Of a DNA stretch of 64,000 nt, positions 1-8,114 are shown one piece after another (the first letter of the stretch is position 1; the number at the start of each line of letters is the position of its first letter). This stretch comes from Floridanema aerugineum (lineage in GTDB: Bacteria; Cyanobacteriota; Cyanobacteriia; Cyanobacteriales; Aerosakkonemataceae): contig NZ_JBHFNQ010000220.1 of the NCBI RefSeq assembly GCF_041929345.1, positions 1-64,000 of the forward strand, written 5' to 3'. Position numbers and translations under genes: made by a program. A model generated the notes under the pieces. It was not told where the DNA came from. It was given only the letters and a program-made list of their open reading frames with translations, and made no database searches.

Positions 1-26
1 TTCATAAATGTTACAAACCAGGGAAC

Positions 27-94
27 GGTGCGTTAGGCACGGGAATTTATTGATGGATTGGAATGCTGAATTTATCGCCCGTGCCTAACACACC
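27..94. repeat. Dispersed palindromic repeat (GTGCGTTAG family)
   Basis: Arms 27-43 (GGTGCGTTAGGCACGGG) and 78-94 are inverted copies with one mismatch around a 34-base spacer. Related GTAGGGTGCGT palindromes recur at about 4745, 7810, 16218, 21792, 27663, 29365 and 36707, so this is a dispersed family and not a gene-specific site. It may also act as a terminator. Confidence 0.75.
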
Positions 95-141
95 CTACGA
101 TTAAATAAGATTTTGTTATCACCATAAATCCGGGAGAGCCG

Positions 142-438
142 TTAGGTTTGATAAATCAGTTTAGCAAAGCTGTAAATGCTAATAATTAACAACAAAAATG
201 CTACTACTTGAGTTAACCGGGGGTAAGTAGAAGGTGCCATCGACTCCCTAACTATTACTGATACAGATGAGCAAATTACATAACTTAAGCTTAAACCTAA
301 ATAACCCCAGATTTCAGTAATTCCCCAAAGTCCCAGTAAAGCTATTGCTAAAAGTAGCATAATTACCTCTACAAATCTGGGAGGATCGGATTGAGTAGAG
401 GAAAATAAACTATTACACCAAAATTGCCAAAGACGCAT
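142..438 (-). CDS. Small membrane protein, unknown
   Basis: 98 residues with three hydrophobic stretches, about 25-46, 48-62 and 76-94, suggesting two or three membrane spans and a short soluble N-terminus. I do not recognise the family. It lies just downstream of chlI on the same strand (about 110 bases between), so it could be cotranscribed with it, but nothing else links it to magnesium chelatase. The start at 438 is the only ATG giving the full first hydrophobic region. The membrane location is inferred from hydrophobicity only. Confidence 0.6.
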   Translation of the reverse strand: MRLWQFWCNSLFSSTQSDPPRFVEVIMLLLAIALLGLWGITEIWGYLGLSLSYVICSSVSVIVRESMAPSTYPRLTQVVAFLLLIISIYSFAKLIYQT

Positions 439-547
439 ATCGACTTTTAATTTTAAATTTTGATTTTTCTAAAAATCTGTTAGTAGTTAGTTGTGGCTAA
501 ATAGTCAAAACTAACCACTAACAATTAATTTTATTCAAGCTGCGAAG

Positions 548-1675
548 TTATTCAGTAACTTCTAAACCGAACACCCGATTAAAAGCTTTTTCCACTTTAT
601 AACCTGAATCAATTGATTCTAAAGGATCTTTCCGTAAACGGTGACGCAAACATAAGCGAATTATTCGGCGAATGTCATCAACCGTTACTTGTGTTCTTCC
701 TTCAAAAGCTGCTAGTGCTTTGGCGGCGCGATTAGTTACAATATCACCACGCAAGCCATCAACATCTAATTCAGAACACACTTCTGAGATTTTTACCCGC
801 AAATCATAGTCAATTTCTACTGATGGTAATAAATCTTTGGCTTTGAGCAATTTTTGTTGCAAAGCTTCTTGTTCTAGGATGTATTTTTCGGTAAATTTTG
901 GTGGATCTTGGTCAAATTCTGATCTTTGTTCCACAATTTGAACTCGCAGTGCAGGTTCTTTCACTGTGCGAATTTCCGCGTGCATTCCAAAACGATCGAG
1001 CAACTGCGGACGCAACTCCCCTTCTTCGGGGTTTCCTGAACCTACCAAAACAAAACGTGCTGGGTGACGAATGGAAATACCTTCCCTTTCCACAGTGTTC
1101 CATCCCGAAGCCGCTGAGTCCAGCAAAACGTCTACTAAGTGATCGTCCAACAAGTTGACTTCATCAACATAGAGGATACCACGATTAGCTTTTGCCAATA
1201 ATCCTGGTTCAAAGGCTTTCACACCTTCCGAAAGTGCTTTTTCAATGTCGATCGTACCGCAAACCCGGTCTTCCGTTGCCCCTAAAGGCAAATCAACCAT
1301 CGTTACCTTTTTCTTAGCTACGGGAATGGACGCTTGTTGCGCTATGCGTTCCCGTACCATATCACTCATTAAATCAGGATCTTCAGGATGGCTGTTGAAA
1401 GGATCGTCAGCTACCACCTCAATTTCTGGGAGTAAGTCAGCTAGGGCGCGAATCGTGGTAGATTTACCAGTACCGCGATCGCCCATAATCATCACACCGC
1501 CAATGTAAGGATCGATTACATTTAATAGCAGTGCCAATTTCATCTCTTCTTGACCAACAATAGCCGTAAACGGGAAAACTACCCGTCTCGTGGCTGGTTT
1601 AATATTATTTGTGCTCGCTGTAGCAGTCGGACTCAACGCGGTTCCCTCAAAAGTGCTCAATTTGTCATTGGTCAT
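548..1675 (-). CDS. chlI: Magnesium chelatase ATPase subunit I
   Basis: AAA+ subunit of the ChlI-ChlD-ChlH complex that inserts Mg2+ into protoporphyrin IX, the first committed step of chlorophyll synthesis. Visible are Walker A GDRGTGKST (about 65-73), Walker B with ILYVDEVNLL (about 167-176), the arginine-finger region around RPQLLDRFG, and a C-terminal helical lid with the usual CLRHRLRKDPLESIDSG. At 375 residues it is slightly longer than the usual family length because of its N-terminus. The ATG used here sits inside a heptamer repeat array, so MTNDK is repeat-encoded. The conserved part begins near TRRVVFPFTAIVGQ (about 29), and a later start is possible but no obvious ATG lies between. 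Confidence 0.97.
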   Translation of the reverse strand: MTNDKLSTFEGTALSPTATASTNNIKPATRRVVFPFTAIVGQEEMKLALLLNVIDPYIGGVMIMGDRGTGKSTTIRALADLLPEIEVVADDPFNSHPEDPDLMSDMVRERIAQQASIPVAKKKVTMVDLPLGATEDRVCGTIDIEKALSEGVKAFEPGLLAKANRGILYVDEVNLLDDHLVDVLLDSAASGWNTVEREGISIRHPARFVLVGSGNPEEGELRPQLLDRFGMHAEIRTVKEPALRVQIVEQRSEFDQDPPKFTEKYILEQEALQQKLLKAKDLLPSVEIDYDLRVKISEVCSELDVDGLRGDIVTNRAAKALAAFEGRTQVTVDDIRRIIRLCLRHRLRKDPLESIDSGYKVEKAFNRVFGLEVTE

Positions 1676-1811
1676 TTGTCATGCGTCATTGGTCATTAGT
1701 CATTTGTGATGGAGATAATTTTTTAGATGAATCTTTGGCAAATTCCATCATTTGTCCTTTGTTATAACCAATGACAAATGACTAATGACCAATGACAAAT
1801 GACTAATGACC
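1664..1811. repeat. Inverted arrays of TCATTGG/TCATTTG heptamers
   Basis: About 1664-1706 carries repeated GTCATTTG/GTCATTGG/GTCATTAG units on the plus strand. About 1766-1811 carries the reverse-complement units (CCAATGACAAATGACTAATG type). The two arrays can pair into a long hairpin. The left array contains the chlI start codon. These are the short tandemly repeated repetitive sequences typical of filamentous cyanobacteria. Similar arrays lie at 46918-47085 and 59167-59237. Confidence 0.8.
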
Positions 1812-1853
1812 CAATCGTTTTTCATTGTGCCACAGAGTATCGACCATAAAACC

Positions 1854-4391
1854 TCAGCTTTTGTTGGTTTCTCGATCGAGCTTTGTCGGATGATTATCTA
1901 GTTGTTCTTGGGCGTTCTTTGATTGGTTGTTAGCTGGGAAATGATTCCACCCCGGCACTATCGAGGTGGGATCTGATTCTGTGGTGGGTAGAACGGCAGT
2001 TTTTTCGTTAAAATTAGCTTCTATCGTGGTTTGATTCAGCTTAGAACGATCGATCTTTTGCAGATCGGTCAGTACAGCTAACGCCGACTGATAGCGATCG
2101 CTAAAATGATACTGCACCATCCGATCCAAAATTTGGGCCAACTCCTCGCTAATCCTAGCTAAATGTCGCCAATTCAAATTCCCCGTTTCCAGATCTTGCA
2201 GTAACAATAAATCATGGGGTTGAATTCCTGTCAGTGCTTGAATACAAATCATTCCCAATGCGTAAAGGTCGCTTGCTGGGCGCGGATGTCCCACTAATTG
2301 TTCTGGAGGCGCATATCCTCTCGTACCGATCGCCACCGTTTGACTTTCCGTTTTCCCACCTTCTGTTGGTAACATTTGTTTCACAGCACCAAAATCAATT
2401 AACACTAATTTTTCATCTGAAGTACGTCTAATAATATTTCCCGGTTTCAGATCCCGGTGAATTACATGATGTTGATGAATAAAATCTAAAATCGGCAAAA
2501 TATTTTCTAGTAAATCGAACACTTTCGTTTCTGACCACCGTCGATCCACATACAATTCTTCACTCAGCGGGTTTCCGGGAATATATTCTTCTACTAAATA
2601 GAACTCACCTTCTTTTTCGATATAATCCATCAATGCCGGAATTTGCTCGTGCTGCCCTAACACTTCTAAAATTCTCGCTTCTGTTTGAAATAAACGCCGC
2701 GCCACTTCTAAAAATTTAGTATCTCTTCTGGCTGGCATTAAATGTTTAACTACACAAATTGAACCCTCTGGACTCTGCAAATCTTTGGCTAAATAAGTTC
2801 TCCCAAAACCACCTTGTCCCAAAATTTTAATAATTTGATAACGCTCACTAAATTGAGCAGAAAATGCACTAATATTTTTAGCAGAGCAGATCGGGACAGT
2901 CGCCGCAGTTTTTTCGATTTCAGTAGTCTGAGAATTTGGTTGATTAGTGGTAAGATTACCTTTATACATGGTGGATAAAAGGGCAATTGTTTCTTCTCGT
3001 TCTTTTACCCAATTGAGTATTTTTTCTCGTTCTTGGTGCATTTGGTAAGCAGCAATTACTACTACTGTTCCGCCAGTAGTCACCATACTTAATGCTGCTG
3101 GAACTAAAGGAACCCATCCAGAATCCAACCAAAAACCATAGCAAACGCTACTTAAAACCCCAAAAGCGGCAATTCCCGAAAATCCTAAAACCAGGGGATG
3201 ACGGAGTTTCCAAGCACCCACGCCGCCAATTATTGCCCAACTCCAAATCCATAAACCTTCTACCCAATCAGGCCAATACCAGGGTAAAGTACGACCATCT
3301 AAAACTGCACTAATAATTTGATTGACAATTTGAGCATGAACTACCACTCCTGGCATTTTATGTTGTTGGGTTTGGGCAGCGCTATAAGGTGTATAAAATG
3401 CGTCGTCAATGCTGGCAGCTACGGCACCGATCAACACGACGCGATCGCGTATCCATTCCTCTGGAACTTGCTCATTTAAAACTTGTGTTAGGGTGACTTG
3501 TCGCGCCACATTTTCCGCTGAATCATATTTGAGCAGAATTTGATAACCACCCACATCTACGCCTTGATAACCACCCGCATTAGCATCTAACGGCAGAAAA
3601 ACTACAGGCTTAATTTTTGTTCCCTTTGCCGCTGTTTTGCGGCTGCGAAATCCTAACTCTCCCGCTGATGTTGCTTTGAAAGGTTCAATACCTTCAAAGG
3701 CAAGATATCTACTGGCTAATTGGTAACTAAAAGCCGAAAATGTGGTGCATTTTCCCTGTTCTTTTCTCGCAAATAATAAGGCTCTGCGAATTACTCCATC
3801 TGTGTCAATTATTAAGTCGCTGAAGCCTACTTGTTTAGGAGATAATGCTTTAGGAGGTGCGACTCCGGGACTGTTGGAGTCACTTAGTTTACAAATGGCT
3901 ACTAAGCGATCGCTTTTTCCCAAATATTTTACTAACTTATCGTGTCCCGGTGCTACTGGTAAATCTCGATATATATCTAAACCAATTACACGAGGTTTAT
4001 GTTTTTCCAGTACCCTAAGTAACTGAGCCATTTTCCCATCAGGAATCGGCCATTGACCAAGATTTTGGATATCTTGTTCGGTGATTGCTACTACTAATAA
4101 ACGTGGATCGGCTTTTTTTGCCGAGTCGGATTCTAGATTAGTCGATCGCGTGGCTAATCGCACAAACTGATCGTAAGTTCCTAACTCCAACGCCTCCATT
4201 TTTAATGCTAACCTGATTCCTGGTAACGAAAGAGTCACCCCTTGTCGTAACCCAAGTATCAATGCTGTTACACCAATACTTGCTAAAATTACGGGTCTAT
4301 AGCTGATTGGCGAATTGTTGGGACGTTGCCAATAAGACAATAAGTGACTTAATTTACCAGAAAATTTAGCTAGCACTGTGGTTTGGTGCAA
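1854..4391 (-). CDS. CHASE2-domain membrane Ser/Thr protein kinase
   Basis: 845 residues. After a short cytoplasmic N-terminus and one membrane span (about 33-50), residues 60-370 look like a CHASE2 extracytoplasmic sensor (VVAITEQDIQNLGQWP, VIGLDIYRDLP, VLIGAVAASIDDAFYTPYS). Three further hydrophobic spans follow at about 385-455. A eukaryotic-type kinase domain covers about 518-790: glycine loop LGQGGFGRTYLAKD (about 523), HRDLKPGN (about 643), DFGAVKQ (about 665) and GTRGYAPPEQ. All core catalytic motifs are intact. This architecture is common in cyanobacteria, and the ligand and target proteins are unknown. It is followed by chlI on the same strand but separated by a repeat array, so it is probably transcribed independently. 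Confidence 0.93.
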   Translation of the reverse strand: MHQTTVLAKFSGKLSHLLSYWQRPNNSPISYRPVILASIGVTALILGLRQGVTLSLPGIRLALKMEALELGTYDQFVRLATRSTNLESDSAKKADPRLLVVAITEQDIQNLGQWPIPDGKMAQLLRVLEKHKPRVIGLDIYRDLPVAPGHDKLVKYLGKSDRLVAICKLSDSNSPGVAPPKALSPKQVGFSDLIIDTDGVIRRALLFARKEQGKCTTFSAFSYQLASRYLAFEGIEPFKATSAGELGFRSRKTAAKGTKIKPVVFLPLDANAGGYQGVDVGGYQILLKYDSAENVARQVTLTQVLNEQVPEEWIRDRVVLIGAVAASIDDAFYTPYSAAQTQQHKMPGVVVHAQIVNQIISAVLDGRTLPWYWPDWVEGLWIWSWAIIGGVGAWKLRHPLVLGFSGIAAFGVLSSVCYGFWLDSGWVPLVPAALSMVTTGGTVVVIAAYQMHQEREKILNWVKEREETIALLSTMYKGNLTTNQPNSQTTEIEKTAATVPICSAKNISAFSAQFSERYQIIKILGQGGFGRTYLAKDLQSPEGSICVVKHLMPARRDTKFLEVARRLFQTEARILEVLGQHEQIPALMDYIEKEGEFYLVEEYIPGNPLSEELYVDRRWSETKVFDLLENILPILDFIHQHHVIHRDLKPGNIIRRTSDEKLVLIDFGAVKQMLPTEGGKTESQTVAIGTRGYAPPEQLVGHPRPASDLYALGMICIQALTGIQPHDLLLLQDLETGNLNWRHLARISEELAQILDRMVQYHFSDRYQSALAVLTDLQKIDRSKLNQTTIEANFNEKTAVLPTTESDPTSIVPGWNHFPANNQSKNAQEQLDNHPTKLDRETNKS

Positions 4392-4515
4392 AAAGGGTGA
4401 GAGCGAACCGAATAGGCGGGAAAATTTAACTCCAAAATATACCTTTGGACTTTCACTCTAGCAATTATTTGACTCAATTAATAAGTCCCCATTTACAAGG
4501 GGACTTAAATCTTAA

Positions 4516-4710
4516 TGGCAAAATTCAGCGACAAATTCCTTAAACAGCAGTCTAACTGCTTTGGCACAGATTCTCGAGCGGACCAATTTAATCGGACAAG
4601 AATACGAGTTAGTCAATGGAATTATAGTACCGATCGCAGAACCTTCTCAATTCTTTCCAGATTTAGACCTCACAGTAGAGCAAATTATCGCATTTGGCGC
4701 TGGTTTTTAG
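4516..4710 (+). pseudogene. Possible gene remnant
   Basis: The frame read from 4516 to the TAG at 4708-4710 gives a protein-like stretch of about 64 residues including ALAQILERTNLIGQEYELV and FFPDLDLTVEQIIAFGAGF. It has no ATG and only a TTG at 4561 as a possible start. It looks like the C-terminal piece of a lost gene. I do not recognise the family. It sits between the kinase and prk, directly before a palindromic repeat that could mark the breakpoint. Confidence 0.25.
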
Positions 4711-4717
4711 GATTAAC

Positions 4718-4806
4718 AGGACTTACGCAGTAACTCTAAATATGGTGGGATGGTGGGTTACGTTAGCACTAACACACCCTACAAATAGAGGCTTTGCGTA
4801 AGTCCT
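4718..4806. repeat. MITE-like element with 12-bp terminal inverted repeats
   Basis: AGGACTTACGCA at 4718-4729 is perfectly repeated inverted (TGCGTAAGTCCT) at 4795-4806. The 65-base interior contains a degenerate GTTAGCACTAACACACCCTAC motif shared with other palindromes here. Half-copies of the same end occur at about 16284, 29445 and 50184. The size and perfect ends suggest a non-autonomous mobile repeat. No target-site duplication was established. Confidence 0.7.
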
Positions 4807-4810
4807 GATT

Positions 4811-4840
4811 AAAAAGCTTTCAGTCCACTGAGCGTGGACT
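4811..4840 (-). terminator. Terminator-like hairpin downstream of prk
   Basis: AGTCCAC (4822-4828) pairs with GTGGACT (4834-4840) around a 5-base loop. On the minus strand the stem is followed by GAAAGCTTTTT. It could be a secondary terminator for prk. Confidence 0.45.
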
Positions 4841-4910
4841 TAAGCTATAAGAAAAGCGAATTGATAAGGCAGGCGGGCTAAAAGCACAAGTGCAAAATGT
4901 GAAGATAGCC

Positions 4911-4938
4911 AAAAAAAATGGGGACACTTCTGCCCCCC
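4911..4938 (-). terminator. Rho-independent terminator of prk
   Basis: Read on the minus strand, GGGGCA..TGTCCCC forms a short GC stem about 26 bases after the prk stop and is followed at once by A and eight Ts. The position and T-tract fit the prk terminator. Confidence 0.6.
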
Positions 4939-4963
4939 CAAAACCTGTAACTAGTTCTACATC

Positions 4964-5974
4964 TTACCGATTAGCTGTAGCAGCAATTTTTGCTTCTTGA
5001 GCAGTTAACCGTTCATAAGCAGCACGCATTTTCAAACCTGTCAAGACTTGGAACAAACCAGTTCCATTGTTAGAACCAGGATATTCCTTGTGTTGTAACA
5101 ACAGGTGGGTTAACTCACCGTGATACTTGGTGGAAGTCTTACTCAGATGGTTTTCGATATAGATTACCTGTTCCAAATTCTCGAATTGTCCATCAACTTC
5201 CAGAATTTCTGCCTCATGACCATAATAAGCATCTGGCCCATAGTGCATTTTAATTCCGGGATAGGAGCAAGTCAGCTTATTGCCACAGGGAATCCAATCA
5301 ATAGTTGAACCTTCATCAAATAGGTAAGCAGGCTCAAAACCTTCTACACCAACTTTCTGAATCAAGCGTACCCGCAGAATCTTGCCTTCCTTATCGTCTT
5401 TGAGCAACTGAGTAGACAATACCTGAATTACCACATCAGCAAACTCTCTTTGCGGCTCGATGTAAGCGCTAAAATCAGGGCGACGAGCATTGATCGCAGC
5501 GAGTACGTCCTCATAAGTGTGACCCCGTTCCGACATATCGCGTTGAATTTTCCAAGCAATCTTGACTTCTTCGCTAATGTCGAGGTATACACTGAAGTCG
5601 ATGAGCGATCGCACCCGTTCATCAAACAAAGGATGCAGCCCCTCAATCACCACAACATGATTTGGCTCAACTAACTCTGGTGGATCAATCAAGCCGGTTT
5701 CGTGATTGTAAATCGGCTTATTGATTGTTTCGCCACTCTTGAGCGCCTTGATCTGCTCATACATCAGATCGAAATTATTGGCTCTCGGATCGAGTGCAGT
5801 AATCCCCGTTTCCTTGCGCTGCTTTCTATCCAGACAATGGTAATCATCCAGACAGATTACCGTGACAAACTCCTTGCCAAACAAATCAGTGATACGGCGC
5901 AAAAATGTTGACTTTCCACACCCGGAGTCCCCGGCGACACCAATTAGCACCACGCGATCCGGCTTTTTGGTCAT
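4964..5974 (-). CDS. prk: Phosphoribulokinase (Calvin cycle)
   Basis: Phosphorylates ribulose 5-phosphate to ribulose 1,5-bisphosphate, feeding RuBisCO. At 336 residues it has the normal cyanobacterial length. Seen: P-loop GVAGDSGCGKST (12-23), the CLDDYH motif and DPRANNFDL. The four regulatory cysteines of the plant/cyanobacterial enzyme are present: C19 in the P-loop, C41, and the C-terminal pair C230/C236 (WIPCGNKLTC). In the family these allow thioredoxin control and binding to CP12/GAPDH. It is divergent from petH, an arrangement known in other cyanobacteria. A terminator follows its stop. Confidence 0.98.
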   Translation of the reverse strand: MTKKPDRVVLIGVAGDSGCGKSTFLRRITDLFGKEFVTVICLDDYHCLDRKQRKETGITALDPRANNFDLMYEQIKALKSGETINKPIYNHETGLIDPPELVEPNHVVVIEGLHPLFDERVRSLIDFSVYLDISEEVKIAWKIQRDMSERGHTYEDVLAAINARRPDFSAYIEPQREFADVVIQVLSTQLLKDDKEGKILRVRLIQKVGVEGFEPAYLFDEGSTIDWIPCGNKLTCSYPGIKMHYGPDAYYGHEAEILEVDGQFENLEQVIYIENHLSKTSTKYHGELTHLLLQHKEYPGSNNGTGLFQVLTGLKMRAAYERLTAQEAKIAATANR

Positions 5975-6524
5975 AGCTTCCCTCTTTCGATTTAAGATTC
6001 TTTACTAACTGGGTCAAAACTTCGAGCTAAATTACAGCCTACTAAGTCATCCCGGTTGACTGGAAAAGCCTACTTAAAAAAAAGCAGCCCTTACCAATCC
6101 AACAGAAGCAGTCTGGCATCTGCCCCCAAGGGAAGACTCAAGCCTTCAAGTAAGTATTTAATACTACTATTACTGGAATATCTTACCAGAGTGGGATTAC
6201 CTCTACAAGGCATAAACAAAGTGGAATCATCTAGCTCAGTATTTATGCTAAGGGTTGTTGTGCATTTTTTCTAAAAAAAATGTGAAACTGCTTCGCTAGT
6301 AACATTCTTTAACAAACTTACCTTGTAGGGTGAAGGAGAATCTGGAGCCGGATTTTTCCATGCCTTTGGTTTTAGAACTGTGGTCATAGCCTTAAACTAT
6401 AAATTACTGCAATTTCTCAGGTCTAGTTCAACACCCAAAAAATTGGGCGTGAGAACTGTCATGTGGTGCAAAGGGCACGTTGCAGCAGCAGCAAATTTAT
6501 GTTCAGTTCGGAGAGATCGAAGCA
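5975..6524. other. Divergent prk-petH intergenic region
   Basis: About 550 bases with no gene I can support. It must hold both promoters. In cyanobacteria petH has alternative leaders of different length, and this long leader is compatible with that. I could not assign a convincing NtcA box (GTA-N8-TAC) or a clear hairpin by eye. Confidence 0.5.
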
Positions 6525-7736
6525 ATGTACAATCCAAGCGCAGCTGGTGGTGCTGCCAACACACAATCTGGTAGCCGCGTCTTTGTTTACGAAGTGGTGG
6601 GTTTAAAGCAGAACGAAGCAACTGACCAAATGAACTACCCCATTCGTCGCAGTGGCAGCGTGTTTATCACTGTGCCCTACAACCGCATGAATGAAGAAAT
6701 GCGGCGGATCACACGCCTGGGCGGTCAAATTGTCAGCATTCGACCTCTAAGCGCTCTTGACCAAGGGAATGGAACTTCCGCGCCGGAGACAAGCAATGGA
6801 CTCCAGCAAGAGAAGAAAGAAACCAAGCCAATGACTCAAGCGAAGGAAAAAGAGAAAAAGGACATTCCGGTTAATATTTACCGTCCCAATGCTCCTTTTG
6901 TCGGCAAATGTCTGTCAAATGAAGAGTTAGTCCGCGAGGGTGGAGAAGGAACTGTCCGTCACCTGAAGTTCGACCTGTCAGGGGGCGATTTGCGGTATCT
7001 CGAAGGTCAAAGTATCGGTATTATCCCAGAGGGAACCGATAAAGACGGCAAACCTCACAAACTTAGACTATATTCGATCGCATCTACTCGTCACGGCGAT
7101 GACTTAGATGATCAGACTGTCTCCCTCTGCGTGCGCCAACTAGTTTACAAGCACCCAGAAACCGGAGAACAAGTTTTCGGCGTTTGCTCCACCTACCTCA
7201 CTCAACTGAATGTGGGTGATGAGGTGAAAATTACAGGGCCAGTGGGTAAGGAAATGCTTTTACCTGAAGACCCAAAAGCCAATGTGATCATGATGGCTAC
7301 TGGTACAGGTATTGCTCCTTTCCGTGCTTTCCTGTGGCGGATGTTTAAGGAACAGCACGAAGATTATAAATTCGAGGGTCTAGCTTGGCTGTTCTTTGGT
7401 TGCGCTTATACTCCCAACATCCTGTACAAGCAGGAATTGGAAGAATTACAAGCTCAGTTCCCAGATAACTTCCGTCTCACCTACGCCATCAGCCGCGAAC
7501 AAAAGAACGCCAAAGGTGGCAAAATGTACATCCAAGACCGGATTGCGGAAAACGCTGATGAACTTTGGAATTTGGTGCAAAAACCCAACACCCACACCTA
7601 CATTTGCGGTTTGAAAGGTATGGAAGGCGGTATCGACGAAGGTATGTCCGGTGCAGCTGGTAAGTTCGATGTAAATTGGGCCGATTACCAAAAGAAACTC
7701 AAAAAAGAACACCGCTGGCACGTAGAAACCTACTAA
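6525..7736 (+). CDS. petH: Ferredoxin-NADP+ reductase with CpcD-like domain
   Basis: Transfers electrons from ferredoxin to NADP+ at the end of photosynthetic electron flow, and in reverse for respiration. I place the start at the ATG of MYNPSAAGG at 6525 because a GGAGAG ribosome site lies 9 bases upstream; a TTG 45 bases earlier would add an unlikely leader. The product is 403 residues. It has an N-terminal phycobilisome-linker (CpcD-like) domain of about 20-75 (RVFVYEVVGL, YPIRRSGSVF, RITRLGGQIV), a charged linker, an FAD-binding domain (RLYSIAS), an NADP domain (GTGIAPFRAF) and the C-terminal HVETY tyrosine. The long form attaches to phycobilisomes in the family. Confidence 0.97.
   Translation: MYNPSAAGGAANTQSGSRVFVYEVVGLKQNEATDQMNYPIRRSGSVFITVPYNRMNEEMRRITRLGGQIVSIRPLSALDQGNGTSAPETSNGLQQEKKETKPMTQAKEKEKKDIPVNIYRPNAPFVGKCLSNEELVREGGEGTVRHLKFDLSGGDLRYLEGQSIGIIPEGTDKDGKPHKLRLYSIASTRHGDDLDDQTVSLCVRQLVYKHPETGEQVFGVCSTYLTQLNVGDEVKITGPVGKEMLLPEDPKANVIMMATGTGIAPFRAFLWRMFKEQHEDYKFEGLAWLFFGCAYTPNILYKQELEELQAQFPDNFRLTYAISREQKNAKGGKMYIQDRIAENADELWNLVQKPNTHTYICGLKGMEGGIDEGMSGAAGKFDVNWADYQKKLKKEHRWHVETY
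6813..6833 (+). promoter_or_regulatory. Candidate internal translation start for short FNR
   Basis: An in-frame ATG at 6831 (MTQAKEKEKK) follows the purine-rich AGAGAAGAAAGAA and lies at the boundary between the linker and the reductase core. In Synechocystis the short FNR isoform is made by internal initiation at an equivalent place. Here this is inference from position and the A/G-rich upstream sequence. Confidence 0.4.
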
Positions 7737-7766
7737 TTTTTAGTTTTTTAACTCTCAGCTTTTTTT

Positions 7767-7795
7767 GGGGTGGGCGTTGCCTACCCTATTTTTTT
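7767..7795 (+). terminator. Terminator of petH
   Basis: GGGTGGGC and GCCTACCC form a stem with a GTT loop about 30 bases after the petH stop and are followed by TATTTTTTT. The stem also resembles the GGGTGGGC repeat family found at 60933. Confidence 0.7.
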
Positions 7796-7809
7796 AGCTA
7801 CAGGACTTT

Positions 7810-7875
7810 GTAGGATGCGTGGCTAGGCTACAATCCCGATTCTCCCATTCAAATCTATGATCTGACGCACCCTAC
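7810..7875. repeat. Dispersed palindromic repeat (GTAGGGTGCGT family)
   Basis: GTAGGATGCGT at 7810-7820 and ACGCACCCTAC at 7865-7875 form the ends of a degenerate copy of the family also seen at 21792, 27663 and 36707. Confidence 0.65.
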
Positions 7876-7936
7876 AACTCTGTTACTGAGATCACAGCAC
7901 CAAGAGGCGGAGCCTCTGTTTCTCGTGACCAGGTTC

Positions 7937-8012
7937 AACCTGGTCACGAGGTAAAGGAGATAGAACCTCCATTGAACCTGGTCACGAGGTAAAGGAGGTA
8001 GAACCTCCATTG
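7937..8012. repeat. Two 38-bp tandem direct repeats
   Basis: Two nearly identical copies of a unit beginning AACCTGGTCACGAGGTAAAG and ending GAACCTCCATTG sit at about 7937-7974 and 7975-8012 with a 38-base period. The first is preceded by the inverse arm CTCGTGACCAGGTT (7923-7936), so the block can also fold. It lies just upstream of the helicase-fusion gene. The rest of the 7737-8114 gap holds the petH terminator and one palindromic repeat only. Confidence 0.75.
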
Positions 8013-8114
8013 CTGCCAGATCTGAGTTTAGGGGAATTTTGTAAATTTTTGTTACCAAATACGTACTTAATTTTTCTGCTAGGGAACAGATCTATAAATG
8101 CAACTCTTCTGTAT

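Noticed and set aside
1664..1811. Repeat arrays resembling a CRISPR
   Set aside because: Units are 7 bases with no spacers; they are cyanobacterial heptamer repeats. The same holds for 46918-47085 and 13891-13937.
5975..6524. NtcA-binding site upstream of petH
   Set aside because: The nearest match (GTA-N8-TAA) lacks the final base of GTA-N8-TAC.
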